The notes under the pieces were generated by a model. It was given only the letters and a program-made list of their open reading frames with translations. It ran no database searches and was not told where the DNA came from. Below, in pieces: positions 32,500 to 44,738 of a stretch of 64,000 nt of DNA. Position 1 is the first letter of the stretch; every line of letters begins with the position of its first letter. Position numbers and translations under genes: made by a program. Source of the DNA: Gnetum montanum (lineage: Eukaryota; Streptophyta; Gnetopsida; Gnetales; Gnetaceae); NCBI GenBank assembly GCA_015680685.1, contig MNCI01005943.1:485451-549450 (forward strand), read 5' to 3'.

Positions 32500-35400
32500 C
32501 AAACTATATAGACCATGAAGAAAGCTATTGATTTTGTTTTACTTCATGACTTATATGAATCTCTACCAAAAGATATCACTTCATGATACATATTTTTGCA
32601 AATTATTGGATTTATTTGTCCAAATAATGATTTTTACACTAGTTATTCAAGTTATCCTTGAATGTTATGGAATTAATGTTTTACATGGCCACTATTTTTC
32701 CAAATCATTTTTACTCATTAAACTCACCAATTTTGAAATCGTTGAGAAATCATTAGATCTCAAAGTTTTTATGGATCAATGTAATACTTTATCTACTTTG
32801 GAATGGAAACTTTATTTTGATTTCTATTCTTCTCATTACTCTAAAATTTCATTTTGGATTAAATTAAAAAAAATCCTTCTATTATTTTCCAAAGTGTTGA
32901 GAGCAAACTTATTAATAATATTGATACAATTTTCAAGATAGAGTCAAAAACATTACTAGATGACATGCATTGCACATTATTTATTAAGATTAATTTACAA
33001 TAGAGAAAGATAAATTTAAAAATTAGGGATGGTAATTAGTACTTTTCATGTAAAATTACATACTATAATTTATGAGGATGTTGCTATTTGTATTGTCAAT
33101 AAGGTTACCTTACTAGATTCTATCCTATTCTCAATAAAAAAGTTGTTTGTGAGGAAAATAAATAACAATTTTCAAAAAATGTAAATAATTATAATTTTTA
33201 GCAAGCATAAAAAAAACTTTATCCTTTTACTAATCCTTTTAAATCAAAATATGTTAGTAAACTTTCAATATCTAAACAAAATTCCTCTTTAGAGAAAAAA
33301 CATTTACAACATTAACAAGTAATGCTAATGTAGATGGATTTCTCTTAGTACAAAATAAAAAGAAGGGGACTACAACTACTGTTTTCAATTTAATAATACC
33401 AAAGGTATCTCCTTCTCTCTCTACTTCTATTGTTGTTCTAAATATTTTTTTTTTATCGCAAAATGTTTTTCACCTATTTCTAACATAGATTGTGAGGCAA
33501 ATGATGAGCTTGAAAATTCAAGGACAGAGGCTTCCTTCCCCACATCTCAATGTTAGTTTTATTATGGAGTATTTAGGCCCTTTCTAATGGGTCTTGAGCA
33601 AAGAATGTTGAGTAGTATCTTTCAAATAGAAATTTATCTTCAAATTTTCTCTTCCTCCAAGAGATTAAGATCTTAGTGAATGATACTAGATTCATTAATA
33701 ATGTATTTTTAAAAACTACATTACTTTTCTATTACTCATGAAGTTAATAAAGGACATGTTGTTATTCTTATTAATAAAACTTAAATTGGAAAAGTTTTGA
33801 ATTTTAATTGTAATAACCTTAGAAGATTTATTTGGATTACTTGTCATAGTGAAAAAAGTTACATTGAACTTTATAATAGTTATGCTCCTAATAATTTGAA
33901 AAATTGATGAAAAGCTTGAAAGTATCTTCTATCTCTACCTAAAGATCATTGGATTATTAGAGGTAATTTTAATATGATCAAATAGTCATTGATATAAACT
34001 TGGTGGTCTTCCTCCTAATATGTCTTCTCAAGAAAAAGAAGATTGGTGCAATTTTAAAGAAAAATACTTTCTTTCTGATGTTAGCTCTTTATTCCCGCAA
34101 CATTGATATGAGAAACATTATACTTTGTGTAATTATTGTTTGATATGAAAAAAATTATACTCGGTTTAATGATAGAATTTATTGTCAACATGATAGATTT
34201 TCCATCTCTAATGTTTCATTTTAAAACCCTACAAATAAAGTCAAGTGCATACATATGCTATCTTGTTAGACCATTTTTCTATTAGCATTTTTCTTTTCAA
34301 AATTAATTTTTCCTAAGCTTTTTTATATGAATGCTAATATGTTCACAGGACCTAGTAGGAAAAATATTTTAAAGTCTTTATGGAATGCAAACAAAAAAAC
34401 TATTAAAGGTATTGGTTAGACTAACTAGTAGCAGCGAACTACTTATGAACTTGAAAATTATACTAGATGGTTTGGAAAATAATTTACTAAGTGTAAGCAT
34501 CAAATTGAAGAAGATCTATAGAATTTATCAAGAAAATGCAAATTTTTTGAGACCACAATCCTTTTGATATCGAAACTCAAAAAGCTTTGGCTAAAGCTAC
34601 TTATGCTAAACAATGTTGAAATGCTTTTAAGTTAAAAGTACTCTCACTAAAAATTAGATGGATTAGCTAAAAATTGAAGATAAACCTTGTAAAGACTTTT
34701 TTTAAATTTCTAAAAGGAAAGGATCATGTATCTAAACTAAAATTATTTTATAAAAATGATTCCATTATTATAGATCCTAAGACTATTAATAGTTTTTTAG
34801 CAAATCATTTTTTTTCTAGTATTTCTTTAGAAGATTTTTGCAAGAAATCCTTCAAGGCCTATAGTACCCATATTCATTATCTTATAATAAAAGTGCATCC
34901 AAGAATTCTTTAAAAACATTAAAAAAAATAAATCAAAGTAGTGACTTTAAGTTTAGAAAATGGTAAATCTCTAAGATTTCATCATTTTCTAATTAAATTT
35001 TTTTAAAAACTTTACAATATCATTAGAGATAATTACTTGCATGGTTTCGAAGAAGCCATTAAAAAAATTTTCCTTAGTAAAAACACTAATAAAGGTATGA
35101 TTCATCTTTTTCATAAGAATAAAGATCTTCAACATATTAGTAATTAGACACCTACTACTCTTCTTAATAATAGTTATAAAATTTTAGCTAAATGCATGCC
35201 TTGCCAAACTTAGAATGTTATAAAGATATCATCACACCTGAACAAATAAATTTTGTTAAAGATAGACATATCTTAAATAATATTATCGTAGCTTGAGAGA
35301 AAATGCAATGCAATTTTAATATTAACCAAGTCATTGCTTTTATCAAGTTAGATTATGGTAAAGCTTATGATAGGATTAAACAGAATTTCATTATTTCTTG

Positions 35401-35840
35401 TCTTTATAAATTGCAATTTCATGATTATTTTATTCATATTGTCTACACCTTTCTCGCTAATGCTAATGTTTAAGTTGCTACAAATTTTTGATTAAGTTTC
35501 TCCCTTTTTGTTTAGTGATCAGTTTGTCAAGATTATCCTATAACCCTCTATATTTTTATTGTTGCTACAAACTTTATTTCACATAATCTACATCATGATC
35601 TACAAAGAAATATTATTAAGGAAATTTCAATTGATGATCAAGGTATGCAAGTATTTAATATGCACATGGTAGATGATTCTTTTTTTATGATTAACAACTT
35701 TCTATAACATATCAATAAACTTTTTAACTCTAGCTCTTGTGTCAATTGGTAAAATTTTTCTAGCTCTTGTGGAGAATTAATACATGTTATCTAGCTCTTG
35801 TGTCAATTGGTAAAAATTTTCTATTTGTTATAATGATAAT
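32500..35840 (+). pseudogene. L1-type LINE, left part (endonuclease and RT)
   Basis: A heavily decayed non-LTR element on the + strand. The endonuclease shows YAPNNLKN (about 33880) and HWIIRGNFNMI (about 33950-33982), then RIYCQHDRFSIS (34175-34210). The RT shows EQINFVKDRHILNNI (about 35240) and IKLDYGKAYDRIKQNFII (35345-35395). Its catalytic box HMVDD replaces the usual YADD (DD at 35672-35677). The 137-codon open stretch at 32528-32941 may be part of ORF1 but shows no firm motif. Many stops are present. The RT frame breaks at 35840 where element B is inserted and resumes at 56321. Confidence 0.8.
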
Positions 35841-35937
35841 AGATGAATCATCAGTTGCCTGAGATATTATAGATTCTATGTCGTAAATGCTACATCACAT
35901 CCCTATTGTAGCATCACTATTGGTGCATCTTAGTTGG

Positions 35938-36734
35938 TGATGAGTGGTGAGGTACCCCTACACTCAACCATATGAATACGAGCGTCTCACGCGTGATCCG
36001 GCTGAACTCCAAGGACTAAGTGCTGACGCACCCTAATGGAACACTTAAGGTTAATCAATCATTGTCTTCCCAAGCTTACTTGTATTGTCATAGTTGTATG
36101 GTTAAGTAAGCTTGAGGCATGTGATTTTTATGTCTTTTATCTTTTTAACACCTATGCTAATAGGGAAGGGTGAAGAGAACTAAGTGACTAACTTTCATTA
36201 ACTATTCACTAACTAAGTTCTAATTGTCCTAGCACCAATATTTGTTCCCACTTGTCATACATACCTTGAACCAGTGCAACGCTGCTGGGATCACAAAACG
36301 CTACTCATTACTGGGTTACCAAGCATTACACACATGCTCAAAGCAATTGTACTGAATGTACTTAGCTAGGAGAGTTAAGGGTTGAGAGAGATTAATTATC
36401 TAAAAAAGCATTTAAACGTTTAACAATAATTAAATCCTATTTAGCTTAGTCCACATGCTGCAAGGTTTATTAGAAAGTTCATCTTTATTGTTGTACACAA
36501 ATGTGTGCTCAGGTACAATTTGCTCGAATAAAGATCCGTTCACTTTGAAACTCCTACTGCAGGCACATGGAAATTATTCTAACTATGGAATGGTAAAACT
36601 ACTATAGTTTGGATAAGGGTTTAACTCTAGATGATTGAACAAGGGAAAGCTACATCTTATTTATAGAACTTGCGGTAGGCTACAATATCACGTACGCAAT
36701 ATCACAGGGTCGAACGTGACATCGTAGCTCATCA
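35938..36734 (-). repeat. 3' LTR of element C
   Basis: Direct copy of 38845-39642. It is followed inward by GTTAG and 174 bp of LTR-B-like sequence rather than by a clear purine tract. Confidence 0.85.
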
Positions 36735-36908
36735 GTTAGCTACTACATCATAGATGCTATGTCACATCCATATGATAAAGTTAATTTTTGTTCACCTATG
36801 ATATCATAACTATGATATCCTATATTCAAGATCGTAGCACATGCTACAACATCATATATTCAATATCGCAAAACTTGTGCAACCTATAAATACAACACTT
36901 GGGTGCAC
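36735..36908 (+). repeat. Duplicate of LTR-B sequence inside element C
   Basis: The block matches 39643-39801, the LTR-B sequence just outside the right end of C, from GTTAG (for GTTGG) to GGGTGCAC, with an extra 7 bases or so near 36800. It therefore carries an LTR-target junction into the interior of C. Confidence 0.8.
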
Positions 36909-37174
36909 TACTTTGCTCCTTAGAATCCTCTACGATTTTAAGGATAGTTTCAAATCTAAATCTAAGGAGTCCCACATTTGATCTACCTTTGTTGACACTT
37001 CTATTGTTAATTTTTGAAGCAGAAAGGTTTTACTATTCACCATCTTCTCGAGTGGTGACTCTTCCTCCTCCTCACAAAATCTCAGTCCCCTTTTTTGGAG
37101 GGAAGGATAGCGGTTGTACTCTTCCGCACTTTCTCTCTTACGTAGCTCCCCTTCTTCCTTAGCTACTTACTCTA
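36909..37174. other. Unassigned segment in element C
   Basis: A 266-bp stretch between the LTR-B duplicate and the gag end. The + strand is open for 87 codons (36899-37162), rich in L, P and S, but nothing supports it as a gene. It has no partner in B or D. Confidence 0.35.
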
Positions 37175-38630
37175 ACAATCTATGAACCTGATGGAACCTA
37201 AGCTTTGATAATCTCCCTTGGGCATATGTTCCAAGGGTTCTCCTAGTTTTATGTCTAAGCCCATCTACGAGATGGCCTAGTTGATCCCATCGAGCGTAAC
37301 CATGGCCTGGGCAACGATGTAACAGTGCATAATATCAGCCCATGGCAGCATCCAAGGGTTCATGATTTCCCTGCTTCCATCCTTGGATTTGCTTTCGAAG
37401 ATTCGACACTTGGGAGTACATTTGATATTTATCATTAAATAGTTCTAGCATCGTACTCCACCTTTGAATGGATTCTGGTTCTAAGCACCAGTACCAGCTT
37501 TCCGCTTCTTTTATTTGTGTCCTTGGGAATAGCTTTAATTTTTGCCACTCGTTCTCAATGTTCTGCAAGGCACATGCATCATGAAATGCCTGTAAATGGT
37601 TCTAAGGATCAGCGTTGTATCCCCCCTCAAATCGGGGGATATTATTCATGTCTAGTCTCTTGATCCTACTATCTTTTTCATGCCTTATGGGTATTCTTAC
37701 AGCCTCCGTGATGTCTAACATGCTTCAGGTTTCAAGTAGGGGTTCTTCATGGTCATTTCTCTCATAGCATCTATGATGTCTATGTGATTCCCTACTTTCC
37801 CTTCTATGTCATGATTCTCTAGAATGCCCTCGTCCTCGTTCTCGACTCTCTCGTTGAGGTTTCTCACTATGTTTACCCTTATCCTCACAGCTAGGTTCCT
37901 TATGACTATGTCCTGATACAAAAGGAGAGGGTGAATGTGATGATGAAGGTGAAGAGGAAGGAGAACCATCACCATGACAATGTTTCCTACCTTCCCTTCG
38001 GTAGTCTCGACCCTAATCATGATTACAATCAAACTGCCTGCCCTTATCATGTGTTGGTGTTCCCTCATTGAACACGTGGTGTTCGTGGGGATCAGAACTA
38101 GGATTGTGAATCGTAGAGTGAAGGTTCTAATACACCACCTCCTCACCATCGTTAGGAGGGGGAACATCATTTGATGGGGAACCTGTTGGAACTGGTTCAC
38201 CATCTCCAATTTCACTTAAAATGTGCGGGACGTTATGGGGTCCTTTACCCTTCACCAATGTATAGTATCTCTCCTACCGCAAGTCCCTTTGACGATGCGC
38301 TTTTGTGGGATGGTAATCCATTGTGTCATAATCACATGCAACGTATTTCGCATATAGCTATGACATGCCTACTCACGTGAGAGCACGAAGAAGCATGTTG
38401 GGGACTGCTCAGTCTGGAGGCAACATTATGTTACCGTTCAAGTCTCTCCAACGCAGTTGTTCATCTTGATGGAGGATAAAGGTAAAGTCGAATATATACT
38501 CATCATGATGAGTATATACCACATGAAATTGTTGAGGAACTGGCAAGTCTTGCTTATGTGTGTTGTGCTGCCAACTGTCTCTTGTGTTGTTCCTAGGCAG
38601 TGAAGTACTTTTGTGCAAAGAAGAAGACAT
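37175..38630 (-). pseudogene. Gag of element C
   Basis: The - strand gag starts MSSSLHKS at 38630, matching MSSSHR at 40681 in B. After a charged stretch (37715-38215) rich in R, E and H, the capsid core (37335-37568) has ENEWQKLKLFPRT, ESWYWCLEPESI and MLELFNDKYQMY. A stop follows DAAMG, and the frame continues as YALLHRCPGHG and LGTYAQG to about 37175. B shows the same order. The particle protein is broken by stops and shifts but remains easy to recognise. Confidence 0.8.
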
Positions 38631-38757
38631 TGTTGTCTTGTTCAGTGTGCTATTTACCGTTATCTTATTTTTCTTTTGATCAACCCTAAGGGTTCATTCT
38701 AGCTTCCCAACGATGTGGATGATTTCCTATGTTCTACGTAGCACACAAACAACTAAG

Positions 38758-38775
38758 TCCCTAGCAACGGTGCCA
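38758..38775 (-). promoter_or_regulatory. tRNA-Asp primer binding site, inner copy, element C
   Basis: In element sense the 18 bases read TGGCACCGTTGCTAGGGA. They complement the 3' end of plant tRNA-Asp with three transitions. A 6-base LTR-end remnant (ATGATG, 38776-38781) lies between it and the longer tRNA copy. Confidence 0.8.
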
Positions 38776-38781
38776 ATGATG

Positions 38782-38843
38782 AGTAGCAAGTATTCCCACC
38801 TGTCACGCGGGTGACCTGGGTTCGATCCCTGACAATAGCACCA
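38782..38843 (+). repeat. 62-nt copy of mature tRNA-Asp (GTC) with CCA
   Basis: From AGTAGCAAGTATTCCC to TAGCACCA the sequence follows the last 62 nt of plant cytosolic tRNA-Asp without gaps and with nine differences, eight of them C-to-T or G-to-A. The anticodon GTC (38802-38804), the T-loop TTCGATC (38821-38827) and a 3' CCA are present. Plant nuclear tRNA genes do not encode CCA, so this is a copy of mature tRNA, made by reverse transcription reading well past the normal 18-nt primer site. It abuts the 5' LTR of C at 38845. Confidence 0.85.
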
Positions 38844-38844
38844 A

Positions 38845-39642
38845 TGATGAGTGGTGAGGTACCCCTACACTCAATCATACCAATACGAGCATTTCACTAG
38901 AGATCTAGTCGAACTCCAAGGACTAAGTGCTTATGCGCCCTAATGGAACACTTAAGGTTAATCAATCATTGTCTTTCCAAGCTTACTTGTATTGTCACAG
39001 TTGTATGGTTAAGTAAGCTTGAGGCATGTGATTTTTATGTCTTTTATCTTTTTAACGCATATGATAATAGGGAAGGGTGAAGAGAACTAAGTGACTAACT
39101 TTCATTAACTATTCACTAACTAAGTTCTAATCATCCTAGCACTAGTATCCATTCCCACTTGTCATACACACCCTAAACCAGTGCAACGCTGCTGGGATTA
39201 CCAAACGCTACTCGTTACTGGGTTACCAAGCGTTACACACATGCTCGAAGCAGTTGTACTAAATGCACTTAACTAGGAGAGTTAAGGGTTGAGAGAGATT
39301 AATTATCTAAAAAAATCATTTAAATGTTTAATAATAATTAAATCCTATTTAGCTTAGTCCACATGCTGCAAGGTTTATCAGAAAGTTCGTCTTTATTACT
39401 ATACACAAATGTGTGCTCAAGTACAATTTGCTCGAATAAAGATCCGTTCACTTTAAGACTCCTACTGCGGGCACATGGAAATTATTCTAACTATGGAATG
39501 GTAAAACTGCTATAGTTTGGCTAAGGGTCTAACTCTAGATGATTGAACAAGGGAAAGCCACCTCTTATTTATAGAACTTGCGGTGGACTGCAATATCGCG
39601 TACGTGATATCGTAGGATCGAACGCGATATCGCAGCTCATCA
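38845..39642 (-). repeat. 5' LTR of element C
   Basis: Direct copy of 35938-36734. On the - strand TATAAATA is at 39566-39573. The upstream U3 part has GATATC-containing short palindromes (39601-39632). Confidence 0.85.
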
Positions 39643-40547
39643 GTTGGCTACTACATCATAGATGTTATGTCACATCCATTTGATAAAGTTAATTTTTTTC
39701 ACCTATGATATCCTATATTCAATATCATAGCACATGGTACAACATCATAGATTCGATATCGCAAAACCTGTGCAACCTATAAATATAACACTTGGGTGCA
39801 CATATCTACATAAGTTTCATTCCATCCTTTGGTAGATTCTTGTAATTTCATTTTGTAGTTTTAGTGATAAAGTGAATGTCCACAGTGTGGTGTTAAGTAG
39901 TTCTATGGAATCTTTATTTGAGTGAAGTGTACTTGGACACATTTCAAATATGAAAATAAAGATTGAGATTACTTTTCATCATTACAACATCAACTTAGTT
40001 TTACTTTTTTACTTAGCATAGTTTTTACTGTTTTCTTAGTTTAATCATTTATATTTTCAACTACCTTACTTTCTTATTCATTAGTAAAGTGAAATGAGTA
40101 CAACTATTTTTGAGCATTTAAGTATAATCGTTTTGTAATCCTAGTAGCATTATAACTTAGTTCATCCAATAGCATAATGCTTGGTAACCCAGTAATGGTT
40201 ACATGAGCCCATGACGTGTATGATAAGCCAAGACTAGATGCTCATCACTCTAGCCTAGAGTAAATTTACATTACCATCATTACTTAGACTTAGGATTAAA
40301 TTTTATTCCCAATTATGTTTATCGCTAGGAGTAAAATGACCTTAACAACATCAATTATAATATGCCTCACTTTGGACTAAACCATACATGACAAAGCTAC
40401 CACTAGTCCAAGTGGGAAGATAGCTCCTACAATTAATGCTTAGCAATCTAGGTGCCACTACTAGTCACATCCATGAAATTCAACCAGATCATGCATGAAC
40501 GCTTGTGATTCATATGGTTGGACATAGGAGTACCTGCTACTCATCAT

Positions 40548-40565
40548 TAGCACCATTGCCTAGGA
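40548..40565 (+). promoter_or_regulatory. tRNA-Asp primer binding site of element B
   Basis: TAGCACCATTGCCTAGGA lies one base after the LTR end and resembles the complement of the tRNA-Asp 3' end; the canonical TGG has become TAG. Confidence 0.7.
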
Positions 40566-40679
40566 TGGTGCTAGTTATCTAAATCAATTATATTATACAA
40601 AATCACTATAAACATATTAACGATCTATCTTTTAAAAAGCATTGATATTTTAAGTCACACACATTATTAAACAAAACCA

Positions 40680-43060
40680 TGTCTTCTTCACATAGGATCA
40701 ATAATGCATCACATAATGAAAACACTCATAGGAGAAATAATAGGATTTATACTAAAGAAAATTGAAGGAAAAACCCACAATCAGGGGTTTCCTATGATCC
40801 TTTAGACCCTTACTACACTCAAAGACTACATTTAACTAATGCAAACAATCCTAGAGGAGATGGAGTAAGTCCTAGAATAAGAAGAACCTCAAGGCCTAAG
40901 ACCTCCTCCAAACCTAAAAGAAATAAATCAAGAGACCATAGGGGGAGATATATCAGCCATGGTGATTCTCCCAGTTCTCCATCTTCCTCTTCCTCTTCCA
41001 CATATAGTTCTAACAAGGATGATCGTAGGTATAGAAATAGAGATACACTACAGGGTCAAGATGAAGATAGAAATAGAAATGGATGAGATCACCAAAGTCA
41101 GCATAGACAATATTATCATAATTAGACAAATAGAAATATAAATCATGACCATTGCATGTCTAATGATGATGAACCCTTGTTGGATACTAGGATCATGATG
41201 CATATAATGGAGGTAGTTAGAATATCCCATAGGCATCAAAGGGAAAGTTACATCAAAAGACTTGATATGAATAACATCCCTAAATTTGTGAGAGGCTATA
41301 ACTCTAATCCACAACATCACTTACAAGCGTTTCATTATGCTTACTCCTTGCAAAACATTGAGAGTGAGTGGCAAAAGCTTAAGCTCTTTCCTAGGACACT
41401 AGTTGATGAAGCTAAAAGTTGGTATAGATCATTGGAACCAGATTCAATCCATCAATGGTCCATAATGTTGGAACTTTTCAACAAGCAATACCAAACCTAT
41501 ATGAGAGTATCCAACTTGAGAAAAAAAATCCAAGGATGGAGGCAAGAAAAACATGAATCCTTGAATGTGGCGTTGGATAGATACTATTCGCTACTACATA
41601 GATGTCCATGCCATGATTTCTCTAAAAAAGAACAGCTTTTCCACATCATAGATGGGCTTCATAACCAAATAATAGAGACCCTTGGGATTTATGCCCAAGG
41701 TTGATTATCTGAATTGAAGGCCCATTAGATACAAAGGTTAGTTGAGCAAGTGGCAAAAGAAGAAGGAAAGCTATGTAAATGAGAGAATGTAGAGGAATAT
41801 AACTAGGATCCAACTCTTCAAAAGAAGGGGATCCATATCTATGATGAGAAAAAAGAGGTAGCTCTTAATGAGGTGATTTCACAACAAACATTTCCAATAC
41901 ACAAGTCTATCACTAATCTTGAAGCAAGGATAGATAAGATGTGGGAGTCAATAAATTATAATGTTACAACCTACGTGAAAACTATATAGGAGAGGGTAAT
42001 GCAAAAAGGATCAAGAGATCAAAACAAGAAGAGGAAAAAGAACAAAGAAACATGTAGGAACACTTATTGGAGAAAAGGAAAAATAACTAGAGTAGAAGAG
42101 GCTATAGACTCAACCATAGAAGAGGATGATGGATGTGACATCTAAAAATATGACCATATAAATGGCTATTGCCAAGTTATGTTACATCTACAAGAGTTTG
42201 GGGCTTTTTCTCTGAATCCCAAGTTCATACAAAAGCAAATGCCTAGGAAATTACCTTACTCACAACGTAATTATAGATAGTCCCACAACCAACCATGCTA
42301 TTCTAGTGGGACTTCTTATCAACATCAAAATTACTCTTACTTAAAGTGGCAAAATCCACAATCATGTGGGATGCTATCAATAAACAAGCAATACCCTTAT
42401 TACTAGCTAGACCCATATGACTACTATGTTCAACAACCTGTTTCCCCAAATGGTTCTACTTTCTTTACCTTGAATCACTACTATCACTCTCTCAAATATC
42501 ATCAACCTGCAACATCTCCTATGGAATCACCATATCAAACCTCTTATCCTCCACGACATCCTCAATATTCTCATACTTCCCTCCAACATATATCACCATC
42601 AAAAACACAAGGATTGGCACCACAACATCCATGGAAGAATGTCACTTATGTTGCAAAAATACACATAAATGATAATGCTAGTAGATCTCAACCACAATCT
42701 CAAAAACATCCTTTGTTTAGGATAGTTTCCACACATGAACACAAAACTTGTAGACCTACTGGGTCAACAAAACCAAGACAAGGCCAACCAGGTGCAAAAC
42801 CCTTCCTCACCACAATAGTATCTTTTAATCCTATGTAAGGACCAACACCCATTATCACTCTAGTGCAAAACATAACAAATGAACCTATCACTATAGAGAG
42901 ACAAGAAATTCCATATATTACTACTAAAAAAGAAGAGTGCAATTGTGGACCAACCTTCCAGAATATCCACATAGTTATTACACCAATCCACAACAAATGT
43001 GAAAAACAAGTGTATGCACAAGAGAGAGTAGGGGCCACTAAACCTAAAGACACATAGTGA
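40680..43060 (+). pseudogene. Gag of element B
   Basis: The chain starts MSSSHR at 40681. A serine/arginine-rich part (40900-41090) leads to the capsid core in the open frame 41156-41704: ESEWQKLKLFPRT, KSWYRSLEPDSI, MLELFNKQYQTY, RYYSLLHRCPCHDF, then IDGLHNQII and GIYAQG. This core, with its RCPxH motif, is the Athila-type gag. A stop at 41702 and others follow. The rest (42470-43057) is P-, Y- and H-rich with an ECNCGP stretch but no proper zinc knuckle. Directly after gag the sequence jumps to the last codons of pol (HDFSHGGD, 43350-43373), showing where pol was lost. Confidence 0.8.
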
Positions 43061-43363
43061 TCAACAACTAAGAACTTTCAATTGTCCAAGACATGCATGG
43101 AATAATATGAACCACTTATTAATTCCCATTCTAAGAAAATGGCCCCAACTAAGAACTTACAAATGGAAATACTAAACGAAAATTATACACCAATAGAAAG
43201 AGGAACTAATAACTTAGATGATAAAATTTAATTACCATCAAAATTATATGGGATGATAACAAAAAAACTAAATCACTAAGGATGGTAAGTACAAAACATC
43301 AAGTGTATGATCCAAGAGAACTAAGGTGCATTTTTGGAATGCTTGCCCATGATTTCAGTCATG

Positions 43364-44738
43364 GGGGAGATGTCTTATCTTAATTTAAGAATTAATAAGC
43401 ATTTTTCAATTTTTTGTCTTATAATTCTTTTTAATTTCTAATTTCTTGATACACCTTTTCACATATCTTAATACATTTTTCCATTCTTTTATACTTTTCA
43501 ATTTCTTAATTCTTTAACATTTTTCTATTCTTTAATGATTTTTCATTCTTCTAACAGTTTTTATTCTTTTCATCTTTTTCTATTCTTACTATCATTTTCA
43601 TACTCTTTTTTCATTTTCTTTGTACATATTTTTGCTTGTTAATAGAACACACCAAGAATAAGGCAAAATGTAATCCAATAAGGTGAAGATTTCTTTATAT
43701 TATTAATCAAAAGGGACTAATTATCTATAAAGTGAGACCACAACATCCATCCATCCATTCCAATAATAAGAGGCTCTTATGATGGCCATAATGATACTCT
43801 TTTCATAATAAAACTAAGAATAAACTTATGATCATTATGCCTAGACCGAAAAGTGAAGAACCCAGTGGGAATGAAAAGGGTGTGACATCAAGGGAATTTG
43901 TGGATTACTTTGAATTACTGCTATGAGTTCTATCCTATTGGTTAGGCTATATTATATCCTTGTAGATCTAATAAAAAATGAAAGTAAAAGTACAATAAGT
44001 GTTGCCTTACCATGTCACTAGAAAGACATGTTACCCATGCCTGAAAGTAGTCCTTTGGTAAAGTTGACACAATTAAAAACAAAATAAATGCACAAGAATA
44101 AATTTCTGAGGTTCCCACTAGAAAGACATGCTACCCATGCCTAAAGATAGGTGACTTCTCAAGAATCTAAAAAATCATAAAAAGTGTAATGAATAAACTT
44201 CTCACTTGGACAATACACCAAGTGGTAATACTCTGTAATAGTGGTAGTCTTATGGTTGTAACTCTCAAAGATGAGACAATGCAATGTCATTGGAAAGTGG
44301 TTTGAACATGGTTTGAATCTTGAAAAGAAGGGCTAATGATTACTTTGACCATTAATAACACACAAGGATTCATTATGCCTATGGTAAGATACCTCTCATC
44401 CCAAGTTCAGCAATCCTTTCTCTACTCCATCTCACCTCACTATATATTTAGTCATAACTTATGGTTATGTATCATATAGTGTTATTTTCCCAATCTAGTG
44501 ATACTAACATGTGTGTTTTGATAGACAAGTACGTCTTACATTCAACTCCTTAAGTTCCTAGGGACACTTTAGGCATGGTTATGCAAGGGCACTAAGGGTT
44601 GGAGCCTACTTTGGAAAGGACCCACTTGTATAGCTCTTGTATTTCATACTTGTCAAGTAATTTCACATCATATTGTGCCTTCCAAGATCATCCAAAAGCT
44701 AATAAATACTTTTTGTAATCTCTAATACTTTGTCCATA
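43364..44738 (+). other. Conserved non-coding spacer of element B, left part
   Basis: The GGGGGAGATG tract starts a 1.4-kb non-coding stretch, T-rich at first (43390-43620). CTAGAAAGACATG...ACCCATGCCT occurs twice, about 100 bp apart (44020 and 44119), and GGTTATGCAAGGGCA with GGACCCACTTG near 44577-44632. Both also occur in the G1 spacer. D is inserted at its end. Confidence 0.65.

Larger units (their letters stand above)
35938..39642 (-). mobile_element. Element C: gag-only Athila-like element
   Basis: LTRs of 797 and 798 bp (35938-36734 and 38845-39642) begin TGATGAG and end CTCATCA in window sense. A perfect TSD GTTGG flanks it (35933-35937 and 39643-39647). The interior (2.1 kb, - strand) holds only gag (37175-38630). 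At its 5' side is a 62-nt tRNA-Asp copy and a second primer site. At its 3' side are 174 bp that duplicate flanking LTR-B sequence. No pol motif exists. Confidence 0.85.
35841..40546 (+). repeat. 5' LTR of element B, interrupted by element C
   Basis: The outer 97 bp (35841-35937) and the 899 bp after C (39648-40546) together match the 3' LTR at 55308-56315. TATAAATA lies at 39778-39785. The end reads CTACTCATCA. Confidence 0.85.

Noticed and set aside
35729-35815. TCTAGCTCTTGTGTCAATTGG repeats as a regulatory array
   Set aside because: Only two full copies and one partial copy exist, in decayed LINE sequence; local duplication is enough.
36899-37162. 87-codon + strand ORF in element C
   Set aside because: No motif, no second copy, and its start lies in LTR-B sequence.
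38782-38843. Functional tRNA-Asp gene
   Set aside because: The first 12 or so nucleotides are missing, CCA is encoded, several stem pairs are broken, and it abuts an LTR where the primer site should be.
43364-43373. GGGGGAGATG tract as the 3' polypurine tract with an LTR starting at 43373 (and at 7706)
   Set aside because: The sequence after it has no LTR partner; it is followed by the spacer and ORF-X, and the real 3' LTRs start at 29579 and 55308.
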